From CAWBRT01 sp049519595 (GTDB taxonomy: Bacteria; Acidobacteriota; Terriglobia; Terriglobales; Acidobacteriaceae): a DNA stretch of 64,000 bases. The stretch covers positions 1 to 64,000 of the forward strand of contig JBEKQP010000001.1 in the NCBI GenBank assembly GCA_049519595.1, given 5' to 3'. The notes beneath the pieces are model-generated. The model ran no database searches. It was not told the DNA's origin and worked only from the letters and a program-made list of their open reading frames with translations. The position numbers and the translations under genes are program-made. This document shows, piece by piece, positions 25,048-33,560 of this stretch (positions within the stretch are counted from its first letter, which is position 1; every line of letters begins with the position of its first letter).

Positions 25048-25329
25048 GGGTGCCCCATTCAAGCCTTCTGTTGGCTTGAGTGGGGTAGTTCCTTCTGCCG
25101 CCGTTACCATCCAGTTCGACACTCACCGCTCTGTTTACGGCTGTCATCGCTGAGCGTAATGAAATCAAAAAATCTCCCGACTGTCATCCCGAGCGCAGCG
25201 AAGGATCCCAGGGGGCTGTCCTAATCCGCGCCACGTCAGGCTTTCTGACCAACCGCCGAACCTTCGCGAGTGTCATCCTGAGCGGCGGGTGGCCCATTCA
25301 AGCCTTCTTTTGGCTTGAGTGGGGTAGTT
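25048..25329. repeat. Repeat-filled gap between the two recombinase genes
   Basis: Contains hairpin copies at 25048-25090 and 25287-25329 (both with AAGCCTTCT ... GGCTTGAGTGGGGTAGTT), TGTCATCGCTGAGCG near 25142, and copy 2 of the 95-base repeat at 25183-25280. No gene seen from 24994 to 25458. Confidence 0.7.
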
Positions 25330-25458
25330 TCACCGCTGGCATTCACGCAGCCACCCGCCCAATCAACATCTCAGTCTCATCGGATAATTGTCACTAACAG
25401 GCCATATCCCAGTTCCAATCCCCATGCTCTGCTCAAATTTCTCTTGCGGTACTAGCCC

Positions 25459-26409
25459 TCACTTCACCACTGGCCCCTTCGCCCGCGGATGAAACTCGCG
25501 ATACACATTCTTCAACCGATCTATCGCCAGGTGCGTGTATATCTGCGTGGTCGAGATGTCGGCGTGTCCCAGGATGGTCTGCACTGTACGCAGGTCCGCT
25601 CCATTCTCGACCATGTGGGTTGCGGCGCTGTGTCGCAGCATGTGCGGACTCGCATGCGGCCCGGTTTGCGCCGAGCTGGCTGAGACGATCTGCCAGACGC
25701 GCTCCCGCGTCAGCCGTCGCGCACCGCGGCCAATGAACAGAAACGCTGATTGCTTCTCACCTGCCAGCGTCGAACGCGCGGTCAGATAGCTGGAAATCGC
25801 GCCCAATGCGGCCTGGCCAAGCGGCACGATGCGTTCCTTGTCTCCCTTGCCGCGCACCAGAACATAGCCAAGATCAAGTTTCACGTCTTCCATGCGCAGA
25901 CCAACCACTTCGGAAGCGCGCAGGCCGCCTGCGTAGAGCACTTCCAGCATGGCGCGGTTGCGTAGATTCAGTTCGTGCCCGCACTTCGCCTTCGGAGCGG
26001 TGATGTCGCTCCGTTCCAGCAGATGCTCAACCTCCGCGCGGCCCAGCGACTTGGGCAGAACCTTCCACTGCCGGGGCGAATCGATATCGAGGGTCGGGTC
26101 GTGCTTGGTGTGCCGGTCCAGCAGCAGAAACCTGTAGCACTGCCGCAAGCTGGAAAGTTTGCGCGCAACCGTGCGTCCGTCGGCCCCTTCGGCAAACAGC
26201 CAGTCGAGAAAGTCCCTGACATCCTGGCGCTGCGCCTGAGCCAGCCCGCGCTTGCGGCTCTCGAGAAACGCAATCCACTTTTTCAGATCGCCGGCATAGG
26301 ACTCAATCGACAGACGGGCGAGGCCGCGTTCAACTTTGAGGTATTCGCAGAATGACGAAAGCAGTTGCGTATCTTCCCGTGCGCGGCCCATGCAATCCAG
26401 TATGCGCAT
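25459..26409 (-). CDS. Tyrosine recombinase, XerD-like
   Basis: A 316-residue recombinase close in length to XerC/XerD. N-domain FCEYLKVERGLARLSIESYAGDL, then Arg in AGGLRASEVVGL, Lys in RGKGDKERIVPLG, HMLRHSAATHM, GHADISTTQ and nucleophile Tyr in QIYTHLA. The C-terminus VYREFHPRA resembles XerD (HPRA ending). With the second recombinase this could be the XerC/XerD pair that resolves chromosome dimers. Start ATG 26409; ATG 26391 (MGRARED) is equally plausible. Confidence 0.88.
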   Translation of the reverse strand: MRILDCMGRAREDTQLLSSFCEYLKVERGLARLSIESYAGDLKKWIAFLESRKRGLAQAQRQDVRDFLDWLFAEGADGRTVARKLSSLRQCYRFLLLDRHTKHDPTLDIDSPRQWKVLPKSLGRAEVEHLLERSDITAPKAKCGHELNLRNRAMLEVLYAGGLRASEVVGLRMEDVKLDLGYVLVRGKGDKERIVPLGQAALGAISSYLTARSTLAGEKQSAFLFIGRGARRLTRERVWQIVSASSAQTGPHASPHMLRHSAATHMVENGADLRTVQTILGHADISTTQIYTHLAIDRLKNVYREFHPRAKGPVVK

Positions 26410-26444
26410 TATCGGACATAGCTGCGATAACCAGAAGGGTGCTT

Positions 26445-27173
26445 TTAGCCCACCTTTTGAGCCACCAGGCTCAACTTGCGCAGCACATCCACCGCATGCA
26501 GCGGGCTCTCGGGACTCTCTAAATGCTTGAAAAAGCCGTAGATCTCGTCGGTGTGTCCGGAAATCCTTGCCAAGTCCGTGACGATCGACGCGCGCTCGCT
26601 GGAGTTGTAATCGGGTTTCCGGTAACGAAAGTAAACAAACTTCGCGGTGATCACTTCAGGTGTGGCGAGCGTCTCGCTTTCGGCAATGCAGAGGGCCGCG
26701 CGATACGCGCGCAAAACTTTGTAAACGCTGTCCTGAAACCACGACTCGTCGCGAAATTCGAAGGCGGCTTTCAAACTTCGCGGCAGCATCGCGAGAAACG
26801 AACCGAGCCCCTCCGGGTCCGCCTTGAAGAGCCCGGGAAGCTGGAATAGCACCGGCCCGAGGCGGCGTGCGGCCGCCAGTGGTTGGATCGAAGAGAGAAA
26901 GCGCAGCAGCGGCTCATCTACGTTTCTAAGGCGATGAAAGTGTGTGATTGACTGGTGCGCCTTGAGAACGAAGCGGAAGCTTTCGGGAGTTTCGGCCAGC
27001 CAGTTCGCAATGGTCTTTTCCGAAAGCAGATGGCGAAAGGTGTAATTAACCTCAACCGCGTTGAGCTGCGTCGCGTAATAGTGCAAGAACTGCTTCTGAG
27101 GCAGCTTGGGAGGGAAGAAGTCGGGCTGCCAAGCCTTGTAGGCCCAACCGGAAGTACCGATGTAAATCTCCAT
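26445..27173 (-). CDS. DUF72 family protein
   Basis: A 242-residue protein with the DUF72 (YecE) signature: EIYIGTSGWAYKAWQ at the start, YATQLNAVEVNYTFRH, and AAFEFRDESWF, laid out as a TIM-barrel. The family is widespread, often beside DNA-repair genes, and its biochemical role is unknown. ATG 27173 matches the family start MEIYIGTSGW; an in-frame ATG at 27224 would overlap the LigD-like gene. It follows that gene by about 47 bases on the same strand. Confidence 0.85.
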   Translation of the reverse strand: MEIYIGTSGWAYKAWQPDFFPPKLPQKQFLHYYATQLNAVEVNYTFRHLLSEKTIANWLAETPESFRFVLKAHQSITHFHRLRNVDEPLLRFLSSIQPLAAARRLGPVLFQLPGLFKADPEGLGSFLAMLPRSLKAAFEFRDESWFQDSVYKVLRAYRAALCIAESETLATPEVITAKFVYFRYRKPDYNSSERASIVTDLARISGHTDEIYGFFKHLESPESPLHAVDVLRKLSLVAQKVG

Positions 27174-27220
27174 AGATTTGATTTGCCTCCGATTGAGATT
27201 CGCCGCGTGACCCTGGGCGC

Positions 27221-28363
27221 TCACGCCGGACGACGCTTGCTTGTGGTCGAGCGGCCTCGCGGTTTAGCGCTCTTCACGCCCTTGCTCGCGAGCCGCAGCT
27301 TACCCGCAATGGGCGCGTCCCGCTTTGCTTGCGTTAGTTGCTCAGGAACGGCGCCGCGTCGCTCGCCTGCCGTCGCGCTTTTTTTCGATGCAGCTCGCGA
27401 TCTTGGGATGAGCCCGGCGGCGTCGCCAGCGGCGGACAGTTTGCGCAACTCGTCGAGCGCGGGAAGCTTCTGCCGCAGCTTCAAGATCGGCGCAAATAAG
27501 TCCCCTAGTTTTTCGCTGCGTGAAAGAACCTGGCCAGAGTCAAAGACGAGCAGCTCCGGATCACGTTTTTGCAAGCAGCGTTCCACTTCATCCCATTTCA
27601 CAGGGGCCGATACGGTAGGGCGCGCCTTGGCGCGCAAGGAGTAAACGCAAACCGTCGTCTTGTGGTCGTCGTTCTGACTCCAATCGACAAAGACCTTTCC
27701 ACCCCTGAGGTTTTTCTTCATCTCGCTCACCACCAGGTCCGGGTGCTGCCGTTCAAGTGTGCGCGCCAACTCATGCGCCAGGGGCTTGGTCTCATCGTAA
27801 GTAACCGCGCTGTTCAGGGGAACGTAGACCTGCAATCCTTTGGAGCCGGAAGTCTTGGGGAAACTCTCGAGTCCAAGCCGGTCAAAAATCGCTCGCACCC
27901 AAAGCGCGACTTGGCAGCACTGCACGATGTCGGCCGGCTCTCCCGGATCGAGATCGAACACAATCATGGTGGGGCGCAAGATGTCGGCGGCCCGTGACAA
28001 GGACGTGTGCAGCTCGATGTCTGCCAAGTTCGCGCACCACACCAGCGTGGCGAGATCCTGGACCAAGCAGTACTTCATCCACGTGTTGTTTCCCTCGCTC
28101 CAAACGGGGGCCGTCTGCACCCACTCGGGACGATGACGAGGACAGTTCTTTTCGTAGAAGTACATTCCCGTAACGCCATTCGGGTAGCGTTTGAGCGTCA
28201 GCGGTCGCCCCTCCAGGTGCGGCAGAAGCACGGGCGCAATGCGCGCGTAATAGTCAATGATCTGCCCCTTCGTGAACCCGGCTTCGGGATAAAGTACCTT
28301 CCCGAGGTTTGAAAGGCGCACCGTTCGTCCTTCGATTTCGACTACTGTTTCGTCTTGTGCCAC
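27221..28363 (-). CDS. Stand-alone LigD-type polymerase/primase
   Basis: Matches the polymerase domain of bacterial ligase D, which fills gaps with preferred ribonucleotides during non-homologous end joining. LGKVLYPEAGFTKGQIIDYY opens the domain; VFDLDPGE holds the metal-binding Asp pair, SGSKGLQVYVPL the conserved Ser/Gly/Lys loop and VFVDWSQND the third acidic position. The 380-residue protein has neither ligase nor nuclease domain; beyond about residue 290 the tail is Lys/Arg/Ala-rich. Ku and ligase genes are absent from the window. GTG 28363 gives MAQDETVVEIEGR. Confidence 0.88.
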   Translation of the reverse strand: MAQDETVVEIEGRTVRLSNLGKVLYPEAGFTKGQIIDYYARIAPVLLPHLEGRPLTLKRYPNGVTGMYFYEKNCPRHRPEWVQTAPVWSEGNNTWMKYCLVQDLATLVWCANLADIELHTSLSRAADILRPTMIVFDLDPGEPADIVQCCQVALWVRAIFDRLGLESFPKTSGSKGLQVYVPLNSAVTYDETKPLAHELARTLERQHPDLVVSEMKKNLRGGKVFVDWSQNDDHKTTVCVYSLRAKARPTVSAPVKWDEVERCLQKRDPELLVFDSGQVLSRSEKLGDLFAPILKLRQKLPALDELRKLSAAGDAAGLIPRSRAASKKSATAGERRGAVPEQLTQAKRDAPIAGKLRLASKGVKSAKPRGRSTTSKRRPA

Positions 28364-28516
28364 GAAGACATTAGATGCGATCCAGATGTGCGCTTACCAG
28401 CTGGCGAGGCCAAAAACCAGAGATGGCCTGTTACTCTGCGATGCGGATACCAGGCGAAACCGACCTACTGTAGTGGCGTGCAATTACCCTGCGATTTTCG
28501 CAACTCGTCGTATCCG

Positions 28517-29356
28517 GTGGCCATCCAAGCGCTTGTGGCGAACGACCAGCAAAAACCGCTTCCGATCAGTTCATCGCAGCAGCCGCCGTTTCCCGATGAG
28601 CAGCGGCAACTGTTCCGCGAAGTGCTGGAACTGTTCAACCACCATCGCATTCCTTACGCAGTCTCCGGCGCCTTCGCCTTGCAAAAACATACGGGCATAT
28701 GGCGCGACACCAAGGATCTCGATCTGTTTCTTCCTGCCGACGATGTGCCCTCGGCTTTGCGCGGCCTGCATAACGCGGGCTTCGAGACGACGATCTGCGA
28801 TCCGGTCTGGCTGGCGAAGGCGCACCGCGGCGAGTACTTCGTGGACCTGATCACGGGGATGAGCAACGCCGTGATTACGGTTGATCGTTCCTGGATCTCG
28901 CAGGCCATTCCTTCTGAAGTGTTTGGCGTGCCCACCCGCGTTCTGGCGCCGGAGGAACTGATTGCGTCGAAGCTATTCGTAACCCGCCGCGAACGCTTCG
29001 ACGGAGCCGACATTGTTCACGTCATCCATGGCACTCACGGTAGCCTCGACTGGAGCCGCATCCTGGCTCTGGCCGGCGAGCACTGGGGGGTCGTGTTCTG
29101 GGCGATCGTACTTTTTCAATACGTGTATCCCGCCCAAGCCGGCTACGTCCCATCAGCAGTCTGGAACGATTTGCTGACTCGTTTTCGCTCGGAAGTGGAG
29201 CGCCCCGACCGCAATGCACAATTTCGCGGCAGTCTCATTGATGAGAATATGTTCGCCATCGACGTCAGCGAATGGGGTCTCGACAATCTGGTGGAACAAT
29301 ATCGCCTGATGCGCGAGAAGAGAATTCCGGTCGCTCGGGACGACAGCGCCGCCTGA
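28517..29356 (+). CDS. Nucleotidyltransferase-fold protein
   Basis: About 280 residues. AVSGAFALQKHTG, then RDTKDLDLFL with two Asp separated by Leu, forms the core of a nucleotidyltransferase fold; later segments (GVPTRVLAPEELIASKLFV) match the family often annotated as nucleotidyltransferase or AbiEii-like. There is no adjacent antitoxin-like gene. The start is uncertain because no in-frame ATG occurs in the first third; GTG 28517 is proposed, with GTG 28477 or 28535 possible. It is divergent from the LigD-like gene. Confidence 0.6.
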   Translation: MAIQALVANDQQKPLPISSSQQPPFPDEQRQLFREVLELFNHHRIPYAVSGAFALQKHTGIWRDTKDLDLFLPADDVPSALRGLHNAGFETTICDPVWLAKAHRGEYFVDLITGMSNAVITVDRSWISQAIPSEVFGVPTRVLAPEELIASKLFVTRRERFDGADIVHVIHGTHGSLDWSRILALAGEHWGVVFWAIVLFQYVYPAQAGYVPSAVWNDLLTRFRSEVERPDRNAQFRGSLIDENMFAIDVSEWGLDNLVEQYRLMREKRIPVARDDSAA

Positions 29357-29408
29357 CCGCCGGCAACGCGGGCCAATGTTTATGATTGAGCAGTAAGAGG
29401 AACGCCGG

Positions 29409-30116
29409 ATGAGAATTGCCGCCACTGCGGACCTTCATTTCACGCCCCAGATGTATGACAAGATTCGAGACCAGATGAACCGCGTGCGCGATGATGCCGA
29501 CGTGCTTGTGCTCGCCGGCGACCTGACGAATTACGGCCGGCCTCCGGAAATGGAGTCGCTGCTGACGGCGCTGGTGCGGTTGCGGATTCCGATTGTCGCG
29601 GTGTTGGGCAATCACGATTACGAAAGCGGCAAGCAGGAAGAATTGATCAACATGATGACGGCTGAAGGCGTCAAGGTCCTGGATGGTACAGCTTACGAGC
29701 GCGATGGGGTAGGCTTTGCCGGAACGAAGGGGTTTCTTGGTGGATTTGGCCGCGGAATTCTGACCGCTTTTGGCGAGCCCGAGGTGAAGACCTTTGTCCA
29801 GAGCTCCATCGACGAAGCTCTCAAACTGGAGCGCGCCCTCTCGCTGCTGCGCACGGAGAGGCGGGTTGTCGTCATTCATTACGCGCCGATTGGCGACACC
29901 GTGAAGGGCGAACCGGTGGAGATTTATCCCTACCTCGGCAACTCACGTTTCGCCGAGGTGGTGGACCGGCATGGCGCGTCCCTTGTAGTTCATGGCCATG
30001 CCCACCACGGGGCGTCCGATGGCAAAACGACGGCCGGCATTCCGGTCTACAACGTTGCACTGTCCATTTTGCAGCGTCGGGACCCACCGCTGCCTTACCG
30101 CGTATTCGACGTCTGA
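29409..30116 (+). CDS. Calcineurin-like metallophosphoesterase
   Basis: A 235-residue phosphoesterase with all metal-binding blocks in order: ADLHFTP, LAGDLTNYG, LGNHDYESG, VIHYAPIG and VHGHAHHG. It probably hydrolyses a phosphomonoester or diester in the cytoplasm; no signal peptide. Substrate unknown. ATG 29409 is seven bases after an AGGAACG-type ribosome site (GTAAGAGGAACG). It follows the nucleotidyltransferase-fold gene by 52 bases on the same strand, so co-transcription is possible. Confidence 0.85.
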   Translation: MRIAATADLHFTPQMYDKIRDQMNRVRDDADVLVLAGDLTNYGRPPEMESLLTALVRLRIPIVAVLGNHDYESGKQEELINMMTAEGVKVLDGTAYERDGVGFAGTKGFLGGFGRGILTAFGEPEVKTFVQSSIDEALKLERALSLLRTERRVVVIHYAPIGDTVKGEPVEIYPYLGNSRFAEVVDRHGASLVVHGHAHHGASDGKTTAGIPVYNVALSILQRRDPPLPYRVFDV

Positions 30117-30301
30117 CCGGTTGCGTGGAGAGTCGCAGAGGGCGATGTCTTCCTTTCGCCGCTAATTGTGAAAGCGACCCAGCCCTGGCGCATTTGACAG
30201 CAGCTATTTCGCATCTGTAACTTCGAAAAGTTCGGGCGAATCGCCCGGGGATGCTGGGTATCGGCTATTCCCATGCTGATGAGGCGCCCGACGGAGGCAG
30301 G

Positions 30302-31822
30302 ATGAAGCGCCTAAAGACTGGCTTCCCCTTGTTGCTGCTCGTGCTCTGCTGGATTCCGGCGTTCGCCCAGGATCTGGCTTCATTCGAGAAGCGGGTAACG
30401 GTAAACAAACTTCCCAACGGGCTGACGGTCGTTCTCTGCAGGCGGCCCGAGGCTCCCGTTTTTTCGTTCGCGACGTGGGTTGATTCAGGGTCGTCGCAAG
30501 ACCCGCTGCACATGACAGGCCTGGCGCACATGATGGAGCACATGGCGTTCAAAGGTACGGACAAGATTGGTACAGCCGACTATTCAGCCGAGAAGGCGGC
30601 TTTGGCCGAGGTTGAAACCGCGTATGCTGCCTATCGTTCCGAGCGCATCAAGCCTGCCGGCGGCGATCCCAAGAAGGTCGCGGAGCTCGAAAAGGCGTGG
30701 AAGGATGCAATCGCCCGGGCAGACAAGTATGTCGTCAAGGGTGCTTTCGACGAGATTGTGCAGCGCGAGGGTGGTGTCGGGCTGAACGCGTTCACCACCT
30801 ACGACGAAACGGTTTACTTTTACTCGATGCCGGTCAATCGCCTTGAACTGTGGGCTTATCTGGAATCCGAACGCTTTACGCATCCCGTGATGCGCGAGTT
30901 TTACAAGGAGCGCGATGTGGTGATGGAAGAGCGCCGCATGCGGACGGATTCCGACCCAACCCAGCGGATGATCGAACAATTCCTGGGGATTGCGTTCGAC
31001 GCGAATCCCTACCATCGTCCGACGATTGGGTACATGAGTGATCTGCAGTATTTTTCGGCGACGGACGCGATGAACTTTTTCAAGTCGTATTATGTCCCGA
31101 GCAATCTTGTAGTGGCCGTCGTGGGTGACCTCGACCCTGCAACTGCCATGCCGATGATTTCGAGATACTTCGGCCGCATTCCCTCCGGCAGCAAGCCTGA
31201 GGAGTTTGTCAGCACGCAACCTCCACAGGATTCGGAGCGCTCGATCCTGGTGAAAGACCCGTCGCAGCCGATTTACATCGAGGGATATCACCGACCCAGC
31301 TATCGCGATCCCGATGACGCAGTCTACGACGCCATCAGCGATCTGCTTTCCACCGGGCGCACCTCGCGTCTGTACCGCTCCATGGTGCGCGACCAGAAGA
31401 TTGCGGCTGCGGCCGGCGGTTTTTCACCCTTTCCCGGAAACAAATATCCGCACCTGTTTGCCTTTTATGCCGTGCCGCTGCCTGGACATACGCCCGAGGA
31501 AATGGAAAAGGCGATTCACGGCGAGATCGAACGCCTCAAGACGCAGGACGTCTCCGACGACGAATTAAAGATGGTCAAGACGCGATCCAAGGCTACTTTG
31601 ATTCGTGGGCTGGCCAGCAATTCAGGCTTGGCGCAGCAACTGGCAGTTGCGCAGACCCGTTACGGAGACTGGCGCGAACTGTTCCGGCAGGTGGACCGCA
31701 TCGACAAGGTGACAAAGCAAGACATCCGCCGGATTGCGAACAGCACCTTCGTAGAGGCTAACCGCACCGTCGGCTCCATTGAAACGATCGAGCCCGTAGA
31801 GGGTAGCAAGGAGAACAAATAA
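30302..31822 (+). CDS. M16 zinc peptidase, catalytic subunit
   Basis: Exported metallopeptidase of 506 residues. Signal peptide MKRLKTGFPLLLLVLCWIPAFA is followed by the M16 N-domain with the inverted zinc motif HMMEH (AHMMEHMAF), the downstream Glu region, and the long insertion common in bacterial M16B members. The second M16 domain carries the YHRPSYRDPDD segment. ATG 30302 follows GGAGG by four bases; an in-frame ATG at 30251 would bury the signal peptide. Its stop overlaps the next gene's ATG, so the two subunits are made together. Confidence 0.88.
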   Translation: MKRLKTGFPLLLLVLCWIPAFAQDLASFEKRVTVNKLPNGLTVVLCRRPEAPVFSFATWVDSGSSQDPLHMTGLAHMMEHMAFKGTDKIGTADYSAEKAALAEVETAYAAYRSERIKPAGGDPKKVAELEKAWKDAIARADKYVVKGAFDEIVQREGGVGLNAFTTYDETVYFYSMPVNRLELWAYLESERFTHPVMREFYKERDVVMEERRMRTDSDPTQRMIEQFLGIAFDANPYHRPTIGYMSDLQYFSATDAMNFFKSYYVPSNLVVAVVGDLDPATAMPMISRYFGRIPSGSKPEEFVSTQPPQDSERSILVKDPSQPIYIEGYHRPSYRDPDDAVYDAISDLLSTGRTSRLYRSMVRDQKIAAAAGGFSPFPGNKYPHLFAFYAVPLPGHTPEEMEKAIHGEIERLKTQDVSDDELKMVKTRSKATLIRGLASNSGLAQQLAVAQTRYGDWRELFRQVDRIDKVTKQDIRRIANSTFVEANRTVGSIETIEPVEGSKENK

Positions 31823-33303
31823 TGAGCAGCATCAGGCGTTTGCTTATCTCGCTGACCTTGCTGTTCTTTATTTCCACCGTGGTTTCCACCGTGGTTGCTC
31901 AGCAACCCACAACAAGCGCCGCGGATGGAGTCCCTTCCAGTTGGCAGCAGATTCCCATTCCGCCATTGCCTAAATGGAGCGCCGCGCAGCCCAAGCGAAT
32001 CGAATTGGCCAACGGGATGATCCTCTTTTTGCAGGAAGATCACGAGCTTCCGTTGATCAGCGGCGAGGCAACCGTTCGCGGGGGTTCGCAATCGGAGCCG
32101 CCTAACAAGGTCGGGATGCTCGACATCTATGGCGACGTGTGGCGAACCGGCGGAACCGGCAAGATGACCGGCGACCAGATGGACGACTTCCTTGAAGCAC
32201 GCGCCGCCAAGCTTGAAACCGATGACAGCAAGGAGAGCACCACGGTCACGTTTGACTGTCTGAAGGGTGATTTCGACGACGTCTTTCGCCTGTTCCTCGA
32301 TCTCTTACGCGACCCCGCATTCCGCGAAGATAAGATCGAACTCGCAAAAAATGAATTGAACACCACCATCGCGCGCCGCAATGACAGCAGCCAAGGCATT
32401 GCTGATCGCGAAGCCGCGAAGCTTGTCTATGGCAAGGACAGTCCTTATGCCCGCAATCCCGAGTTTGCCACCGTGGCGGCAGTGACGCGCGACGACCTGG
32501 TCGCCTGGTTCAAACAGCACGTTGCTCCCAACAACATTATTCTCGGCATCGTTGGCGACTTTAATTCCGCCGAGATGGAGAAGCGGTTGCGGGCTGCTTT
32601 TGAAGGCTGGAGTCGCGGGCCGCAGGCTGCTAAGCCCGACATTTCGCTCATGCCCGCCAAGCCCGGCCTGTACGCCGTGGATAAGTCTGACGTCAACCAG
32701 AGCCAAATCCGCTTCGTTACGCTCGGGATCGAGCGTAGTAACCCGGATTATTTTGCCGTGCAGGTGATGAACCATGTATTGAGCGGCGGATTCGCGTCGC
32801 GGCTGATGGCCGACCTGCGCACCAAGCGCGGCTTGGCTTATTCGGTCGGCGGCGGCCTCGGCGCCGGATGGGATCATCGCGGAATGTTCTGGCTGACCAT
32901 CGCAACCAAAAGTGTCTCGACGGTCGACGCCATCGAGGGAATGCGCGAAGACCTGGCGAAGTTCAAAACCGATCCTCCCACGCAGGTTGAATTGAAATTC
33001 GCCAAAGATTCGATTCTGAATTCATTCATCTTCCGTTTGGATACGCCGGAAAAAGTTCTGCACGAGCGCATGTCGTATGAGTTCCACGGGTTCCCGCTCG
33101 ATTATCTGGAAAAATTCCGGGCAGGCATCGAAAAGGTCACCGCCGCCGACGTGAACCGCGTGGTTCAAAAATACGTTCACCCCGAAGAATTTGCGGTGCT
33201 GGTCGTGGGCAATACGGGCCAGTTCGGAAAACCGCTCACGGGGCTGGGACCGGTAACGAAGATCAACATCTCCATCCCAACTCCCGCCGCTGCGGCCCGG
33301 TGA
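31822..33303 (+). CDS. M16 peptidase-like, non-catalytic partner
   Basis: A 493-residue exported M16-family protein, signal peptide through VVAQQ. The domain layout follows its neighbour (EDHELPLISGEATVRGGSQ, RFVTLGIERSNPDYFAVQVMNHVLSGGFASRL), but the zinc motif is lost: where HxxEH should be, it reads KVGMLDIYGD. This is the usual arrangement of M16B heterodimers, in which an inactive subunit supplies the Arg-Tyr substrate-binding elements. ATG 31822 overlaps the upstream TAA by one base. Confidence 0.86.
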   Translation: MSSIRRLLISLTLLFFISTVVSTVVAQQPTTSAADGVPSSWQQIPIPPLPKWSAAQPKRIELANGMILFLQEDHELPLISGEATVRGGSQSEPPNKVGMLDIYGDVWRTGGTGKMTGDQMDDFLEARAAKLETDDSKESTTVTFDCLKGDFDDVFRLFLDLLRDPAFREDKIELAKNELNTTIARRNDSSQGIADREAAKLVYGKDSPYARNPEFATVAAVTRDDLVAWFKQHVAPNNIILGIVGDFNSAEMEKRLRAAFEGWSRGPQAAKPDISLMPAKPGLYAVDKSDVNQSQIRFVTLGIERSNPDYFAVQVMNHVLSGGFASRLMADLRTKRGLAYSVGGGLGAGWDHRGMFWLTIATKSVSTVDAIEGMREDLAKFKTDPPTQVELKFAKDSILNSFIFRLDTPEKVLHERMSYEFHGFPLDYLEKFRAGIEKVTAADVNRVVQKYVHPEEFAVLVVGNTGQFGKPLTGLGPVTKINISIPTPAAAAR

Positions 33304-33399
33304 TCGGGCGCGGCGAGTACGACGAATCAGCCATTCCCAGGTTAGCGTTGCGAAAGCCAAAGGTCTCTCGGCAGCGCGAAACCTGGGGTATCCAGCTAT

Positions 33400-33536
33400 C
33401 TAGAGCTTGTTCATAAACCGATGCTGGAGGAAACAGCTAATCCCCTCAGAGGCTAAAGCCAAGCATTCTTATCGGTTCTGGACGGCGCGGCTGAAGCCGC
33501 GCCCCTTCAAAGAACCTTTTATGAAACATGCTCTAG
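33400..33536. mobile_element. MITE-like element with terminal inverted repeats
   Basis: CTAGAGCTTGTTCATAAA at the left end and TTTATGAAACATGCTCTAG at the right end are imperfect inverse copies (about 18 bases, one mismatch and one inserted base). The 137-base interior has no coding potential and carries a perfect hairpin GGCGCGGCTGAAGCCGCGCC at 33484-33503. Size, ends and lack of a gene fit a miniature inverted-repeat transposable element. It lies between the convergent M16 and ligase-fusion genes; a degenerate hairpin repeat is just before it. Confidence 0.6.
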
Positions 33537-33560
33537 TAATTTGTAGACCACCACGGTTCC

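Noticed and set aside
23977..26409. The two recombinase genes as the integration module of a prophage or integrative element
   Set aside because: No phage, conjugation or excisionase genes and no tRNA-linked attachment site were seen. A chromosomal XerC/XerD-like role fits equally well.
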